The notes below the pieces were generated by a model, which saw only the letters and a program-made list of their open reading frames with translations, did no database searches and was not told the DNA's origin. 64,000 bases of DNA from contig JAWKZP010000003.1 of NCBI GenBank assembly GCA_041395905.1, positions 186,001 to 250,000 of the forward strand, in the 5' to 3' direction. The position numbers were made by a program, and so were the translations under genes. This DNA is from UBA7803 sp041395905. Its GTDB lineage: Bacteria; Pseudomonadota; Gammaproteobacteria; Pseudomonadales; Azotimanducaceae. Positions 1 through 8,560 of the stretch are shown piece by piece (within the stretch, counting starts at the first letter, position 1; every line of letters begins with the position of its first letter).

Positions 1-708
1 CGCGACCCGGAGTCCATTCAGGAGATATCCAGCGAGTTCGTGGCCGAGCAGGAAAGCCCGCCGGACACGCGCCGGCGTCCGGGTTTTGCCGGCTACATCG
101 AGAACGCCCGCTGGCCCAGCGCCGCGCTCGGCGCCCTGCTGGTGGCCTACGTGGGCTTCTGGTTTGCCGGAAAGGGCGTGCAGCTGGATCTCAACATCGT
201 CAACTGGACGTTTCTGGCCGCCGGGCTGCTGCTGGCGCGTTCCGCCCTCGACTACGGATCCGTGCTGCTGCTCGGCGGGCGCGCAGTGGTGCCGTTTCTG
301 CTGCAGTACCCGATGTACGCGGGAATCATGGGTCTGATGCTGAACACCGGGTTCGTCGCGCAGATCGCGCGTTGGTTTGCAGAGGTGGCCTCGGCGGAGA
401 CGCTGCCATTGATCGCTTTTCTGTCCGGTGGGCTGATCAATCTGTTCATTCCCTCGGGCGGCGCCCAGTGGGCGGTACAGGGGCCGGCATTCATAGAGGC
501 CGCGCAGGCGCTCGGCACCGATCTGCCGCTGATCGTGATGGGCGTTGCTTATGGCGATCAGTGGACCAATCTCATCCACCCGTTCGTGGTCATTCCACTG
601 CTGATCATGACCGGACTGCCTCTCACGCGGGTGCTGTCCTACTCGTTTCTGTTCTTCCTGCTCGCCACCCTACCCCTGGGTCTGGGTCTGCTCTGGGTTG
701 CCGCCTGA
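1..708 (+). CDS. atoE: Short-chain fatty acid transporter, AtoE family (C-terminal part)
   Basis: The reading frame is open from base 1, so the gene starts upstream of the window; about 235 of the family's usual 440-470 residues are visible. An internal GTG at 40 is not a convincing start. The product is an inner-membrane protein with at least five hydrophobic segments. The loop GGAQWAVQGP, followed later by GDQWTNLIHPF, is typical of the AtoE/short-chain fatty acid transporter family, which imports acetoacetate, butyrate and similar acids. It is convergent with paaE, 33 bases away. The substrate is inferred from the family only. Confidence 0.85.
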   Translation, partial: RDPESIQEISSEFVAEQESPPDTRRRPGFAGYIENARWPSAALGALLVAYVGFWFAGKGVQLDLNIVNWTFLAAGLLLARSALDYGSVLLLGGRAVVPFLLQYPMYAGIMGLMLNTGFVAQIARWFAEVASAETLPLIAFLSGGLINLFIPSGGAQWAVQGPAFIEAAQALGTDLPLIVMGVAYGDQWTNLIHPFVVIPLLIMTGLPLTRVLSYSFLFFLLATLPLGLGLLWVAA

Positions 709-741
709 GCAACGCCGCCACCGGCGCCCGGGGCCGGTCGT

Positions 742-1815
742 TCACACGTCGTAGTCGAGCACCACCCGGGCCGTCACCGGATGGGCCTGGCAGGTCAGCA
801 CCATACCCTGCTCGAGCTGCGCGGGCTCCAGGGCGTGGTTGAGATCCATCTCCACCTGCCCTTCCAGGACCCTCGCGCGACAGGTGGCGCACACGCCGTT
901 GCGACAGGAAAACGGCACCTCGAGCCCCGCATCGAGCGCGCCGTCGAGAATGTTCTCACCGTCGGTGGCGAGTTCGAAGGTGCTGGTCCTGCCGTCGAGA
1001 GTGACGGACACGGAGCACAGCTGATCCCCATAGCGGCGTGCTCGTGCCTCATGCCGGGCCACCACCGCCCGCGCATCCTCGGCCGAGCGCAGAAACAACT
1101 CGAAGCGGATGCGCGAGGACTCGATCTCGAGGCCCCGCAACCCGCGCGTGACTTCGGAGATCATCGCTTCCGGACCGCACAGGTAGAACGCGTCGAAGCT
1201 GCGCATGTCCATCAGCCGCTGATGCAGCCTGACGCCCAGCCGATTGTCGATGCGACCGTTCAACAACGGCGCATCCTGGTCCTCCCGGCTGAACAGGTTC
1301 AACCACATGAACCGCGCCAGGTAGCGGTTCTTCAAGGCGCACAGCTCGTCACGGAACATCATGCTCGCCGCGCTGCGATTGCCGAAAATCAACGTCACGT
1401 CGCTGTCCGGCTCGTCGCGCAGAATCGTCCGCAGGATCGACAGGATCGGCGTGATGCCCGAACCGGCGGCGATCAGCAGGTAGCGACGCCGCGCGCCCGG
1501 CGTCGGAACGAAGGTCATGCTGCCGTCGGCCGGCAGCGACTCCAGGACGCTGCCGGGGCGCAGGTGCTCGTGCGCAAAAGTCGAAAAGAGCCCGCCCGGG
1601 ATGTGCTTGATCCCGATCCGCAGCGCCTCGCCCGGTGCGGCGCACAGCGAGTAGCTGCGCGTCACCGGCTCGCCGTCGATGGTCTGGCGCAGGGTCAGGT
1701 ACTGTCCGGCAAGAAACTCGATCGGTGTCGACGGCCTGGCGAACTGCACGGCGATGGCATCCCGCGTCAGCTGTTCCACCGACTCCACGGTCAGGGTGTC
1801 GAATCCCCGGCTCAC
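742..1815 (-). CDS. paaE: Phenylacetyl-CoA epoxidase reductase subunit PaaE
   Basis: This is the electron-transfer subunit of ring 1,2-phenylacetyl-CoA epoxidase, passing electrons from NADPH through FAD and a [2Fe-2S] cluster to PaaA. The order is an FNR-like FAD domain (RSYSL near residue 53), a nucleotide-binding domain (GSGITP near 118, CGPEAM near 213) and a C-terminal plant-type ferredoxin domain (CRNGVCATC near 303, then a distal Cys in LTCQAH). The GTG at 1815 gives 357 residues, matching the family length, and shares a GTGA overlap with the TGA of paaD. The frame stays open further upstream, but that stretch runs antisense to the paaD frame. Last gene of paaABCDE. Confidence 0.95.
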   Translation of the reverse strand: MSRGFDTLTVESVEQLTRDAIAVQFARPSTPIEFLAGQYLTLRQTIDGEPVTRSYSLCAAPGEALRIGIKHIPGGLFSTFAHEHLRPGSVLESLPADGSMTFVPTPGARRRYLLIAAGSGITPILSILRTILRDEPDSDVTLIFGNRSAASMMFRDELCALKNRYLARFMWLNLFSREDQDAPLLNGRIDNRLGVRLHQRLMDMRSFDAFYLCGPEAMISEVTRGLRGLEIESSRIRFELFLRSAEDARAVVARHEARARRYGDQLCSVSVTLDGRTSTFELATDGENILDGALDAGLEVPFSCRNGVCATCRARVLEGQVEMDLNHALEPAQLEQGMVLTCQAHPVTARVVLDYDV

Positions 1816-2314
1816 AACGGCTTGAAGTAGTCGAATGGCTCGCGGCAGGCGCTGCACTGATAGAGCGCCTTGCAGGCCGTGGAGCCGAACTCGCTCACGA
1901 GCTTGGCCGCCGCTGGCCGCAGCGCGGACACACCGGTTCGCCCGGCGGCGCAATGCCGAACTTGCGCAGCGCTGCGCGGCCGCGCGGGCCGATCCAGCTG
2001 CTCGACCAGGCCGGCGCGAGCTGCAGCGTCACGCGCACGTCGGCGCACCCGGCCGCCTGCAGCCGCTCGATCACCAGCGCGCGCATGTGTTCGAGCGCCG
2101 GGCAGCCGGAATAGGTCGGGGTCAGCACCACGATCACGCTGTCGCCCTCGCGACGCACGTCCTGCAGCACGCCGAGTTCCCACAAACTCAGCACCGGCAC
2201 CTCGGGATCCATGACCGTATCCAGCAGCGCCCAGAGGTCCGGCACGGCGCTTTCGCGGCGGCGGCGCTGGCGCTGCGCCAGCTCCACCGGAATCAGGGGA
2301 ATCGCCGCACTCAC
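1812..2314 (-). CDS. paaD: PaaD, iron-sulfur assembly factor of the phenylacetyl-CoA epoxidase (frameshifted as read)
   Basis: PaaD is a MIP18/SufT-type protein needed to mature the epoxidase complex. The N-terminal DUF59 part is normal (DPEVPVLSLWELGV; TYSGCPALEHM). From the GTG at 2314 the frame reads to CPRCGQRRP and then meets a stop at 1895. The expected C-terminus (LVSEFGSTACKALYQC, then a further Cys and EPFDYF) continues in the next frame down to a TGA at 1812. One extra base near 1908 joins the two parts, so a single base appears to be missing. The zinc/Fe-S cysteine cluster lies beyond the break. GTGA overlaps tie it to paaC upstream and paaE downstream. Confidence 0.85.
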
Positions 2315-3090
2315 CAGGTGCGCCCCGGCAGGGCGCGTGTCACGGCCTGCAGCTCGTCAAGCAGCTCCGCCAGATGCGGGGTGTGCTGACCCGCCCGCCC
2401 GCCGCGCCGTTGCTCCGGCTGCGCCGGCGCCTCGGGCCAGCCGACGGTGGCCTGCTCCAGCGTCGCGCCGACTTCGGCAGACCAGCTGCCGTGCAGATCG
2501 GCACGGTCGGGCGCCACGGCCCCATCGACCAGCCGCCGTTCCAGCGCGTCCAGCTCGAACAGCTCCCCGAGATAGGGCATGAGGCTCCCCAGCGCCTGCT
2601 GCAGGCGCCGTCTGCTCTCCGCGGTGCCGTCGCCGAGCCGCAGCACCCAGGCCCGGCTGCGCTTCAGATGATACTGTGCCTCCTTGAGCCCTTTCCCCGC
2701 TATGGCGGCCAGCCGGCGGTCCGCCGAACCCTGCAGCGCGCCGAGGTAGTGCACGTCGAACACGTCGACGCAGAACTGGCGGGCCATGGTGAAGGCGAAA
2801 TCACCGCGCGGCAGCTCCAGTACCAGCAGATTGCGGTACGCACCCGCATCGCGCGTATAGGCAAAGTCGTCCTCGGTGCGCCCCGCACCTTCTATCTCGG
2901 CCGCGTACTGATACAGGAACCGCGCGCGGCCGAGAAAATCCAGAGCCGTGTTTGCCAACGCCAGATCTTCCTCGAGAAACGGCGCGCGGCTGCACCACTC
3001 GGCCAGACGCTGGCCCAGCACCAGCGCATCGTCCCCGAGCCGCAGGGTGAACGCCAGAAGATCGCTGCGCTGCTGATCGAGCCCGCTCAC
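2311..3090 (-). CDS. paaC: Phenylacetyl-CoA epoxidase structural subunit PaaC
   Basis: PaaC is the ferritin-like, catalytically inactive partner that forms the heterodimer with PaaA in the epoxidase. The 259-residue product shows the family signature: LAEWCSRAPFLEEDLALANTALD near the N-terminus and GLKEAQYHLKRS in the middle. The start is GTG at 3090, three bases after the paaB stop, and the TGA overlaps the paaD GTG start (GTGA). Length is typical for PaaC (about 250 residues). Confidence 0.95.
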   Translation of the reverse strand: MSGLDQQRSDLLAFTLRLGDDALVLGQRLAEWCSRAPFLEEDLALANTALDFLGRARFLYQYAAEIEGAGRTEDDFAYTRDAGAYRNLLVLELPRGDFAFTMARQFCVDVFDVHYLGALQGSADRRLAAIAGKGLKEAQYHLKRSRAWVLRLGDGTAESRRRLQQALGSLMPYLGELFELDALERRLVDGAVAPDRADLHGSWSAEVGATLEQATVGWPEAPAQPEQRRGGRAGQHTPHLAELLDELQAVTRALPGRTW

Positions 3091-3093
3091 GGC

Positions 3094-3381
3094 CTACATG
3101 TTGTCCACTTCGTCGGGCAGCTTGTAGCTGGCCGCATGGCGCAGGCCCGGCTCCGGATCCGCCTCGAAAAAGCTGTCCTGATCTGCCGGCTGGGAGGCCA
3201 CGATGTCGCTGGAACGCACGACCCAGATGCTGACGCCTTCGCCGCGCCGGGTGTAGACGTCACGGGCGTACTGCAGCGCCTGTTCGGGATCGGCCGCATG
3301 CAGGCTGCCGACGTGCTTGTGATCGAGGCCCCGGCGGGACCGCACGAACACTTCGAACAGCGGCAGAGCCTGCTCGCTCAC
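3094..3381 (-). CDS. paaB: Phenylacetyl-CoA epoxidase subunit PaaB
   Basis: This small 95-residue subunit bridges PaaAC heterodimers. The sequence is canonical: PLFEVFVRSRRGLDHKHVGS at the N-terminus, then ALQYARDVYTRRGEGVSIWV, ending in KLPDEVDNM. It starts at GTG 3381 inside a GTGA overlap with the paaA stop and ends with TAG just before paaC. Confidence 0.95.
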   Translation of the reverse strand: MSEQALPLFEVFVRSRRGLDHKHVGSLHAADPEQALQYARDVYTRRGEGVSIWVVRSSDIVASQPADQDSFFEADPEPGLRHAASYKLPDEVDNM

Positions 3382-4304
3382 GGGTGCTTGTCCTCGTAGG
3401 CGGCGAGCGCCTCACGCACCCAGGCGCCCTCCTCACGGGCCGCCGTGAAATGGGCAATTCGCTCCGCGTTGCAGGGGCCGTCGCCGGCAACAACGCGCGC
3501 AAACTCCTCCCAGTCGATCTCGCCGAAATCGTAGTGCCCGCGTTGCTCGTTCCAGCGCAGCCCGGCATCGGGAATGCTCAGGCCGAGGAACTCCGCCTGC
3601 GGCACCGTCTGGTCCACGAATTTCTGCCGCAGCTCGTCGTTGGACCGGCGCTTGATCTTCCAGGCCATGGACTGGGAGCTGTGCGCCGACTCGGCGTCAT
3701 GGGGGCCGAACATCATCAGGCTCGGCCACCACCAGCGGTTCAGGGCATCCTGGGCCATGGCCTTCTGCTCGCTGCTGCCCCGGCACAGCGTGAGCATGAC
3801 GTCATAGCCCTGACGCTGGTGAAAGCTCTCCTCCTTGCAGATGCGGACCATCGCCCGTGCGTAGGGCCCGTAGGAAGTATCCTGCAGGGATATCTGATTG
3901 ACGATGGCGGCCCCGTCCACCAGCCAGCCGATGGCGCCGACGTCGGCCCAGGTCAGCGTCGGATAGTTGAACACCGAAGCGTATTTGGCCGCGCCGGTCT
4001 GCAGTGCTTCGATCATCGCGTCGCGATCTGCGCCCAGGGTTTCCGCCGCGCTGTACAGATACAGGCCGTGTCCGCCCTCGTCCTGCACCTTGGCGAGCAG
4101 AATCATCTTGCGCTTCAGCGACGGCGCCCGACCGATCCAGGCGCCCTCGGGCTGCATGCCGATGACCTCGGAATGGGCGTGCTGGGAGATCTGCCGGACC
4201 AGATTGCGCCGGTAGGCTTCGGGCATCCAGTCCGCCGGTTCGATGCGCTCGTCCGCCTCGATGCGCGCCTCGAAGGTCAACGCCTCTGTGCGTGGTTCGG
4301 ACAT
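3378..4304 (-). CDS. paaA: Phenylacetyl-CoA epoxidase catalytic subunit PaaA
   Basis: PaaA is the di-iron oxygenase subunit that epoxidises the ring of phenylacetyl-CoA. The product has 308 residues, the family length. The iron-binding four-helix bundle is visible: VQDEGGHGLYLYSAAETLG supplies an ExxH-type pair, and CKEESFHQRQGYDV supplies the second. The ATG at 4304 follows GGAGGCGGC; the frame extends upstream without resemblance to PaaA and antisense to the oxidase gene. First gene of the operon. No paaR/paaX regulator and no paaF, G, H, J, K or Z is seen nearby. Confidence 0.96.
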   Translation of the reverse strand: MSEPRTEALTFEARIEADERIEPADWMPEAYRRNLVRQISQHAHSEVIGMQPEGAWIGRAPSLKRKMILLAKVQDEGGHGLYLYSAAETLGADRDAMIEALQTGAAKYASVFNYPTLTWADVGAIGWLVDGAAIVNQISLQDTSYGPYARAMVRICKEESFHQRQGYDVMLTLCRGSSEQKAMAQDALNRWWWPSLMMFGPHDAESAHSSQSMAWKIKRRSNDELRQKFVDQTVPQAEFLGLSIPDAGLRWNEQRGHYDFGEIDWEEFARVVAGDGPCNAERIAHFTAAREEGAWVREALAAYEDKHP

Positions 4305-4418
4305 GCCGCCTCCGGATCGATCGATGCCCCGATCATACGTATTTGCTTCCCGGTTGCGTAGCCGGACAATGCGCACAGCCTGCTGCACCGTATCCATCCG
4401 CAACCGGGAGGGGAATTC

Positions 4419-5561
4419 ATGCCGGTCATCACCAACATCGAGGACCTGCGGCGCCTGCATCGCCGACGGGTGCCGCGGATGTTCTACGACTACGTCGATT
4501 CCGGTGCCTGGAGCGAATCCACCTACCGGGCCAACGAGGCGGATTTCGCCGACATCCTGCTGCGCCAGAGGGTCGCGGTGAATCTCGAGGGCCGCAGCCT
4601 GGCCAGCGAGATGGCCGGCCAGAGCGTGACCATGCCGGTGGCCCTCGCCCCCACGGGCCTCACCGGCATGCAGCACGCGGATGGCGAGATCCTGGCCGCG
4701 CAGGCCGCAGAAGCGTTCGGCGTACCGTTCACCCTGTCGACCATGAGCATCTGCTCCATCGAGGACGTGGCGGCGAACACCAGCAAGCCGTTCTGGTTTC
4801 AGCTCTACGTGATGCGCGACCGGACCTTCATCGGCAATCTCATCGACCGCGCCAGAGCCGCCGGATGTTCGGCGCTGGTCCTCACTCTGGACCTGCAGAT
4901 CATGGGCCAGCGCCACAAGGACGTGAAGAACGGCCTGTCGACGCCGCCGCGGCTCACCCCCGGCAATCTCGCCAACATGATCACCTGCCCGCGCTGGTGT
5001 CTGGGCATGCTGCGCACACGGCGGCACAGCTTCCGCAACATCGTCGGCCATGTGCCGGGCACCGAGAACATGCGTTCCCTGGCACGCTGGTCGGCCGAGC
5101 AGCTGGACCCGACGCTCAGCTGGGACGACGTGGCCTGGGTCAAGGAACGCTGGGGCGGGCGGCTCATTCTCAAGGGCATCATGGATCCGGTCGACGCCGT
5201 GCTGGCGGTGCGCAGCGGCGCCGACGCGCTGATCGTCTCGAATCACGGTGGCCGCCAGCTCGATGGCGCCCCCTCGGCCATCCGCGCGCTGCCTGCCATC
5301 GTCGACGCCGTCGGCAACGACATCGAGGTCTGGGTCGACGGCGGTATCCGCTCGGGCCAGGACGTGTTCAAGGCGCTGGCCCTGGGCGCCCGGGGCACGC
5401 TGATCGGGCGCGCGTTTCTGTACGGGCTCGGCGCCATGGGCCGCCAGGGTGTCACGCGCGCGCTCGAGATCATCAGAAACGAGCTGGACCTGACCATGGC
5501 GTTCTGCGGGCTCACGGACATCCGCCGCGTCGATCGCGACGTGCTCTGGTCTCCGCGCTGA
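4419..5561 (+). CDS. lldD: FMN-dependent alpha-hydroxy acid oxidase/dehydrogenase (LldD family)
   Basis: A 380-residue TIM-barrel flavoenzyme that oxidises L-lactate or another 2-hydroxy acid to the 2-oxo acid. Family marks are ALAPTGLTGMQHADGE near residue 75, LKGIMDPVDAVLAVRSGADA, the active-site run IVSNHGGRQLDGAPS (catalytic His, substrate-binding Arg) near 275 and the phosphate-binding VDGGIRSGQDVFKALALGAR. The ATG follows CGGGAGGGGAATTC. It diverges from paaA across 114 bases. L-lactate is the default substrate; mandelate or a longer hydroxy acid is possible because the neighbours are aromatic and acyl-CoA catabolic genes. Confidence 0.9.
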   Translation: MPVITNIEDLRRLHRRRVPRMFYDYVDSGAWSESTYRANEADFADILLRQRVAVNLEGRSLASEMAGQSVTMPVALAPTGLTGMQHADGEILAAQAAEAFGVPFTLSTMSICSIEDVAANTSKPFWFQLYVMRDRTFIGNLIDRARAAGCSALVLTLDLQIMGQRHKDVKNGLSTPPRLTPGNLANMITCPRWCLGMLRTRRHSFRNIVGHVPGTENMRSLARWSAEQLDPTLSWDDVAWVKERWGGRLILKGIMDPVDAVLAVRSGADALIVSNHGGRQLDGAPSAIRALPAIVDAVGNDIEVWVDGGIRSGQDVFKALALGARGTLIGRAFLYGLGAMGRQGVTRALEIIRNELDLTMAFCGLTDIRRVDRDVLWSPR

Positions 5562-5664
5562 AGCGCTGTCTGGCTCGCCCCCCGGACGATCCCCAGCCGC
5601 TGTGGTCTGCCGCCGACGCCGGTGTTAGGCTCCGGAGCAGGCGCTCATCGGGGGGACACAGATC

Positions 5665-6909
5665 ATGGGCACGCAGATTCCGCAGCCGGATGCCAACAAC
5701 GCCTGGCGTCTGAACACACCCGGAGCCGACGGCTGGGAACGCACGCCCCGGCCCGGCCAATCGAACAAGTTCTTCATGGCGTCCACCGACGGCCATGTCC
5801 AGGAAGCTTCGGACCTCTGGCGGACCCGGATGGACGCGAAGTACCGCGATCGCCTGCCGGGCATCGTCGTCGACGCCAAAGGCAATCAGCACCAGAAGAC
5901 CGAGGGCTTCCGCCCCCTGCGCATCCGCAACATCAAGTTCGAGGGCGAGGACGCGCTGCGCAACCAGTCGGGCCGCACACCGGAGGAACGGCTGGCGGAC
6001 CTGGAAGCGGACGGCGTCGATTGCGAGGTGCTGTTCCCCAACAAGGGCCTCACCATCTGGGCTACGCCGGACGCCGAGTTCAGCCAGGCCATGTGCCGGA
6101 CCTACAATGACTGGGCCTGGGAGGTGTTCGGACCGTACAACGATCGCCTGTCGCCCATGGCGTGCGTGGCAGCCGGCGACGTGCCCGGCGCCATTGCCGA
6201 GATCCAGCGCTGCGCGAAGCTCGGTTTCCGCGGACTGGCGCTGCCGTGCAAGCCGGTATGGGGGCCGCCCGACCACGAGGCGCTGAACTACAACCTGCCG
6301 GAGTTCGACCCTCTCTGGGCCTGCATCCAGGACGTCGACCTGCCGATCACGTTTCACGTGTCCACGGGCCGTGACCCGCGCACCGCCCGCGGCAACGGCG
6401 GCGCCGTGATCAACTACGCGGTGCACAGCCTCGCCCCCACCATGGAGCCCATCGCCAATCTGTGCGCGTCCGGCGTCATTCAGCGCTTTCCAGGCATTCG
6501 GTTCGGCACCGTCGAGGCCGGCATCGGCTGGGTGCCCTGGGCGCTGGCCGCCATGGACGAGGCCTACCTCAAACACCACATGTGGGTGCGGCCGAAGCTC
6601 GATCGCCTGCCGAGCGAGTACTTCAAGAGCAACGGCTTCGCGACCTTTCAGGAAGACAAGGCAGGGCTCGATCTGGCCCGGGAGCACGGCCTGGTCGGCA
6701 ACTTCATGTGGGCCAACGACTACCCTCACCACGAAGGGACCTGGCCGCACTCGGCCGCGGCCATAGAGCGCACCATGGGCAATCTGGACGACGCCGAGCG
6801 CGCCAGCATCCTGGGCCTCAACGCCGCCCGGGTGTTCCGCTTCGAGGTGCCGGAGCGGTATCGCAACTACCCCGACGCGGATGCCGTGGCCCGCGCTGTC
6901 GCGCGCTGA
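5665..6909 (+). CDS. Amidohydrolase family protein (amidohydrolase_2)
   Basis: A 414-residue metal-dependent hydrolase or decarboxylase of the ACMSD/amidohydrolase_2 group. Visible marks are the N-terminal STDGHVQE segment (divergent metal-binding HxH-like region), the central LPITFHVSTGRDPR with a metal-ligand His, RFGTVEAGIGWVPW and the C-terminal MWANDYPHHEGTWPHS with the catalytic Asp. Proteins of this type in actinobacteria and gammaproteobacteria often sit beside thiolase/OB-fold pairs, as here. The start ATG at 5665 follows CGGGGGGACACAGATC. The substrate is unknown. Confidence 0.85.
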   Translation: MGTQIPQPDANNAWRLNTPGADGWERTPRPGQSNKFFMASTDGHVQEASDLWRTRMDAKYRDRLPGIVVDAKGNQHQKTEGFRPLRIRNIKFEGEDALRNQSGRTPEERLADLEADGVDCEVLFPNKGLTIWATPDAEFSQAMCRTYNDWAWEVFGPYNDRLSPMACVAAGDVPGAIAEIQRCAKLGFRGLALPCKPVWGPPDHEALNYNLPEFDPLWACIQDVDLPITFHVSTGRDPRTARGNGGAVINYAVHSLAPTMEPIANLCASGVIQRFPGIRFGTVEAGIGWVPWALAAMDEAYLKHHMWVRPKLDRLPSEYFKSNGFATFQEDKAGLDLAREHGLVGNFMWANDYPHHEGTWPHSAAAIERTMGNLDDAERASILGLNAARVFRFEVPERYRNYPDADAVARAVAR

Positions 6910-6930
6910 CGCGCGCGGAGCCTGACGGCA

Positions 6931-8110
6931 TGGACAGAACCCTGCGCGGCAAGGCGGCCGTGGCCGGCGTCGGCCAGACCACCTACTACAAGCACGGCCA
7001 GTCGCCGTTTGCAGAGAGCCGGCTGACGCTGCAGGCGATACTCGCCGCCTGCGCCGACGCCGGCATCGCACCGGAAGAGATCGACGGCTTCTCCTCGTAC
7101 AGCAACGACCGCAACGACGGTCCGCGCATGGCCGCAGCGCTGGGCTGCCGGGAGCTGCGTTTCTCGAACATGTTCTGGGGCGGCGGCGGCGGCGGCGCGG
7201 CCGGGTCGGTGCAGAATGCGGCCGCCGCCATCGCCACCGGCCTCGCCGATTGCGTGGTGGCCTACCGCGGCCTCGCCCAGGGTCAGTTCGGACGCTTCGG
7301 CAGAGGTGCGGAGGTCAACGCCGTATCCGGTGAGGCGGCACACACGGTGCCGTACGGGCTCATGTCGGCCGCGCAGATGTTTGCCATGAAAGCCATGCGC
7401 TTCATGCACGATCACGGCGTCGACCGCTCGGCCCTGCGCGCCATCGCCATGGCTTCCTACGCCCACGCCCAGACCAATCCGGATGCGATCATGTACGGCC
7501 GCCCGCTCAGCGAGGCGCGCTACGACGATTCGCGCTGGATCGTGGAGCCGTTCCGCCTGTTCGACTGCTGTCAGGAAAACGACGGCGCGGCCGCCATCAT
7601 CCTGGTGTCCGCAGAGCGCGCAAAGGATCTGCCCCACCGGCCCTGCTACGTGCTCGGCGCGACCAGCGGCGGCCACTATCGGGCCGCCGCGCCCGTGCAC
7701 AATGCACCCGACTACGCCACCTCGCATTTCAAAACCGTCGCCCGGCGCCTGTATGCCATGGCAGGGCTCGAGCCCGCCGACGTGGACGTGCTGCAGTCCT
7801 ACGAGAACTTCACCGGCGGGGTGCTCATGGCCATGGTGGAGCACGGGTTCTGCGCGCTGACGAGGTCAACGAGTTCTTCACCCTGGAAAATCTAAGCTGG
7901 CGCTGTCCGGGCGGCTGCTGCTCAATACCAGCGGCGGCAACCTGGCCGAGTGCTACATGCACGGGCTCGGCCTCACCATCGAGGCGGTGCGGCAGATCCG
8001 CGTGAACCTTCCCAATCAGATCGACGGCGCTGGTGTAACGATGATGATCTCGCCGGCCTCATGGTGTACTCCGTAGCAGCCCGTGTGTTCGGCGCGAGGC
8101 GACCCTATGA
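6931..8110 (+). pseudogene. Thiolase-superfamily protein (acetyl-CoA acetyltransferase/Ltp2-like), four apparent frameshifts
   Basis: The first 320 residues (6931-7860) read normally: VAGVGQTTYYKHG at the N-terminus, MFWGGGGGGAAGS where classical thiolases carry the nucleophilic Cys, and LQSYENFTGGVLMAMVEHGF in the C-terminal half. The frame then breaks near 7858, 7910, 8050 and 8096. In the shifted frames the family C-terminus is still readable: DEVNEFFTLENLSW, LNTSGGNLAECYMHGLGL and FGAEATL with a TGA at 8108-8110. That stop overlaps the ATG of the next gene (ATGA). Absence of the active-site Cys and pairing with an OB-fold protein fit an Ltp2-type retro-aldolase or a lipid-transfer-type thiolase rather than a true thiolase. 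Probably intact in the living genome. Confidence 0.8.
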
Positions 8111-8536
8111 TACTGCCCACTCCGCCCGACTGCCGCCGCGTCCCGGTGGATGGTTTGATCGCCGTTCTGGGAAGGACTGCAGGCCGAGCGCCTGCTACTG
8201 CAGCGCTGCGGCGGCTGCGGGCACTGGCAATGGGGACCAGAGTGGCTGTGCCACCGCTGCCACAGCTTCGAGCTCAACTACGAGGCGCTGCCTGCCGAAG
8301 GCCGCATCTACAGCTACGAGCGCGTCTGGCACCCCGTGCACAGCGCGTTGCGCGACCAGGGGCCCTACGTGGTGGTGCTGGTGACGCTGCCGCAGGCGGA
8401 CGACGTGCGCATCATCGGCAACCTGCTCGGCGATCCCACCGCCGAGGTGCCCATAGGCGCCCCGGTGACCGGAGTGTTCGAGCACCACCCGGACGCCGCG
8501 CCGCCCTACACGCTGCTGCACTGGCGGCTGCGCTGA
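8107..8536 (+). CDS. OB-fold zinc-ribbon protein (DUF35 family), partner of the thiolase-like protein; 5' end frameshifted
   Basis: From 8165 the protein is canonical: FWEGLQAERLLLQRC, then a rubredoxin-like zinc ribbon (C-G-G-C ... C-H-R-C) and an OB-fold ending in PYTLLHWRLR. The upstream part starts at the ATG 8107 (MILPTP...VPVDG), coupled by ATGA to the thiolase-like gene. Between 8150 and 8165 two single bases seem to be missing (read as FDRPFWEGL when restored). DUF35 proteins form obligate complexes with SCP2/Ltp2-type thiolases and aldolases, where they contact the acyl-CoA. The gene is convergent with the aldo/keto reductase, 24 bases away. Confidence 0.8.
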
Positions 8537-8560
8537 CCGGCACACCACGCAGGTGGCACC

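Noticed and set aside
1895..1912. Programmed ribosomal frameshift in paaD
   Set aside because: No slippery heptamer or following pseudoknot is evident, and similar one-base losses occur in several unrelated genes here.
4305..5246. Upstream extension of the paaA frame
   Set aside because: Antisense to the hydroxyacid oxidase gene and without PaaA similarity; ATG 4304 has a strong Shine-Dalgarno.
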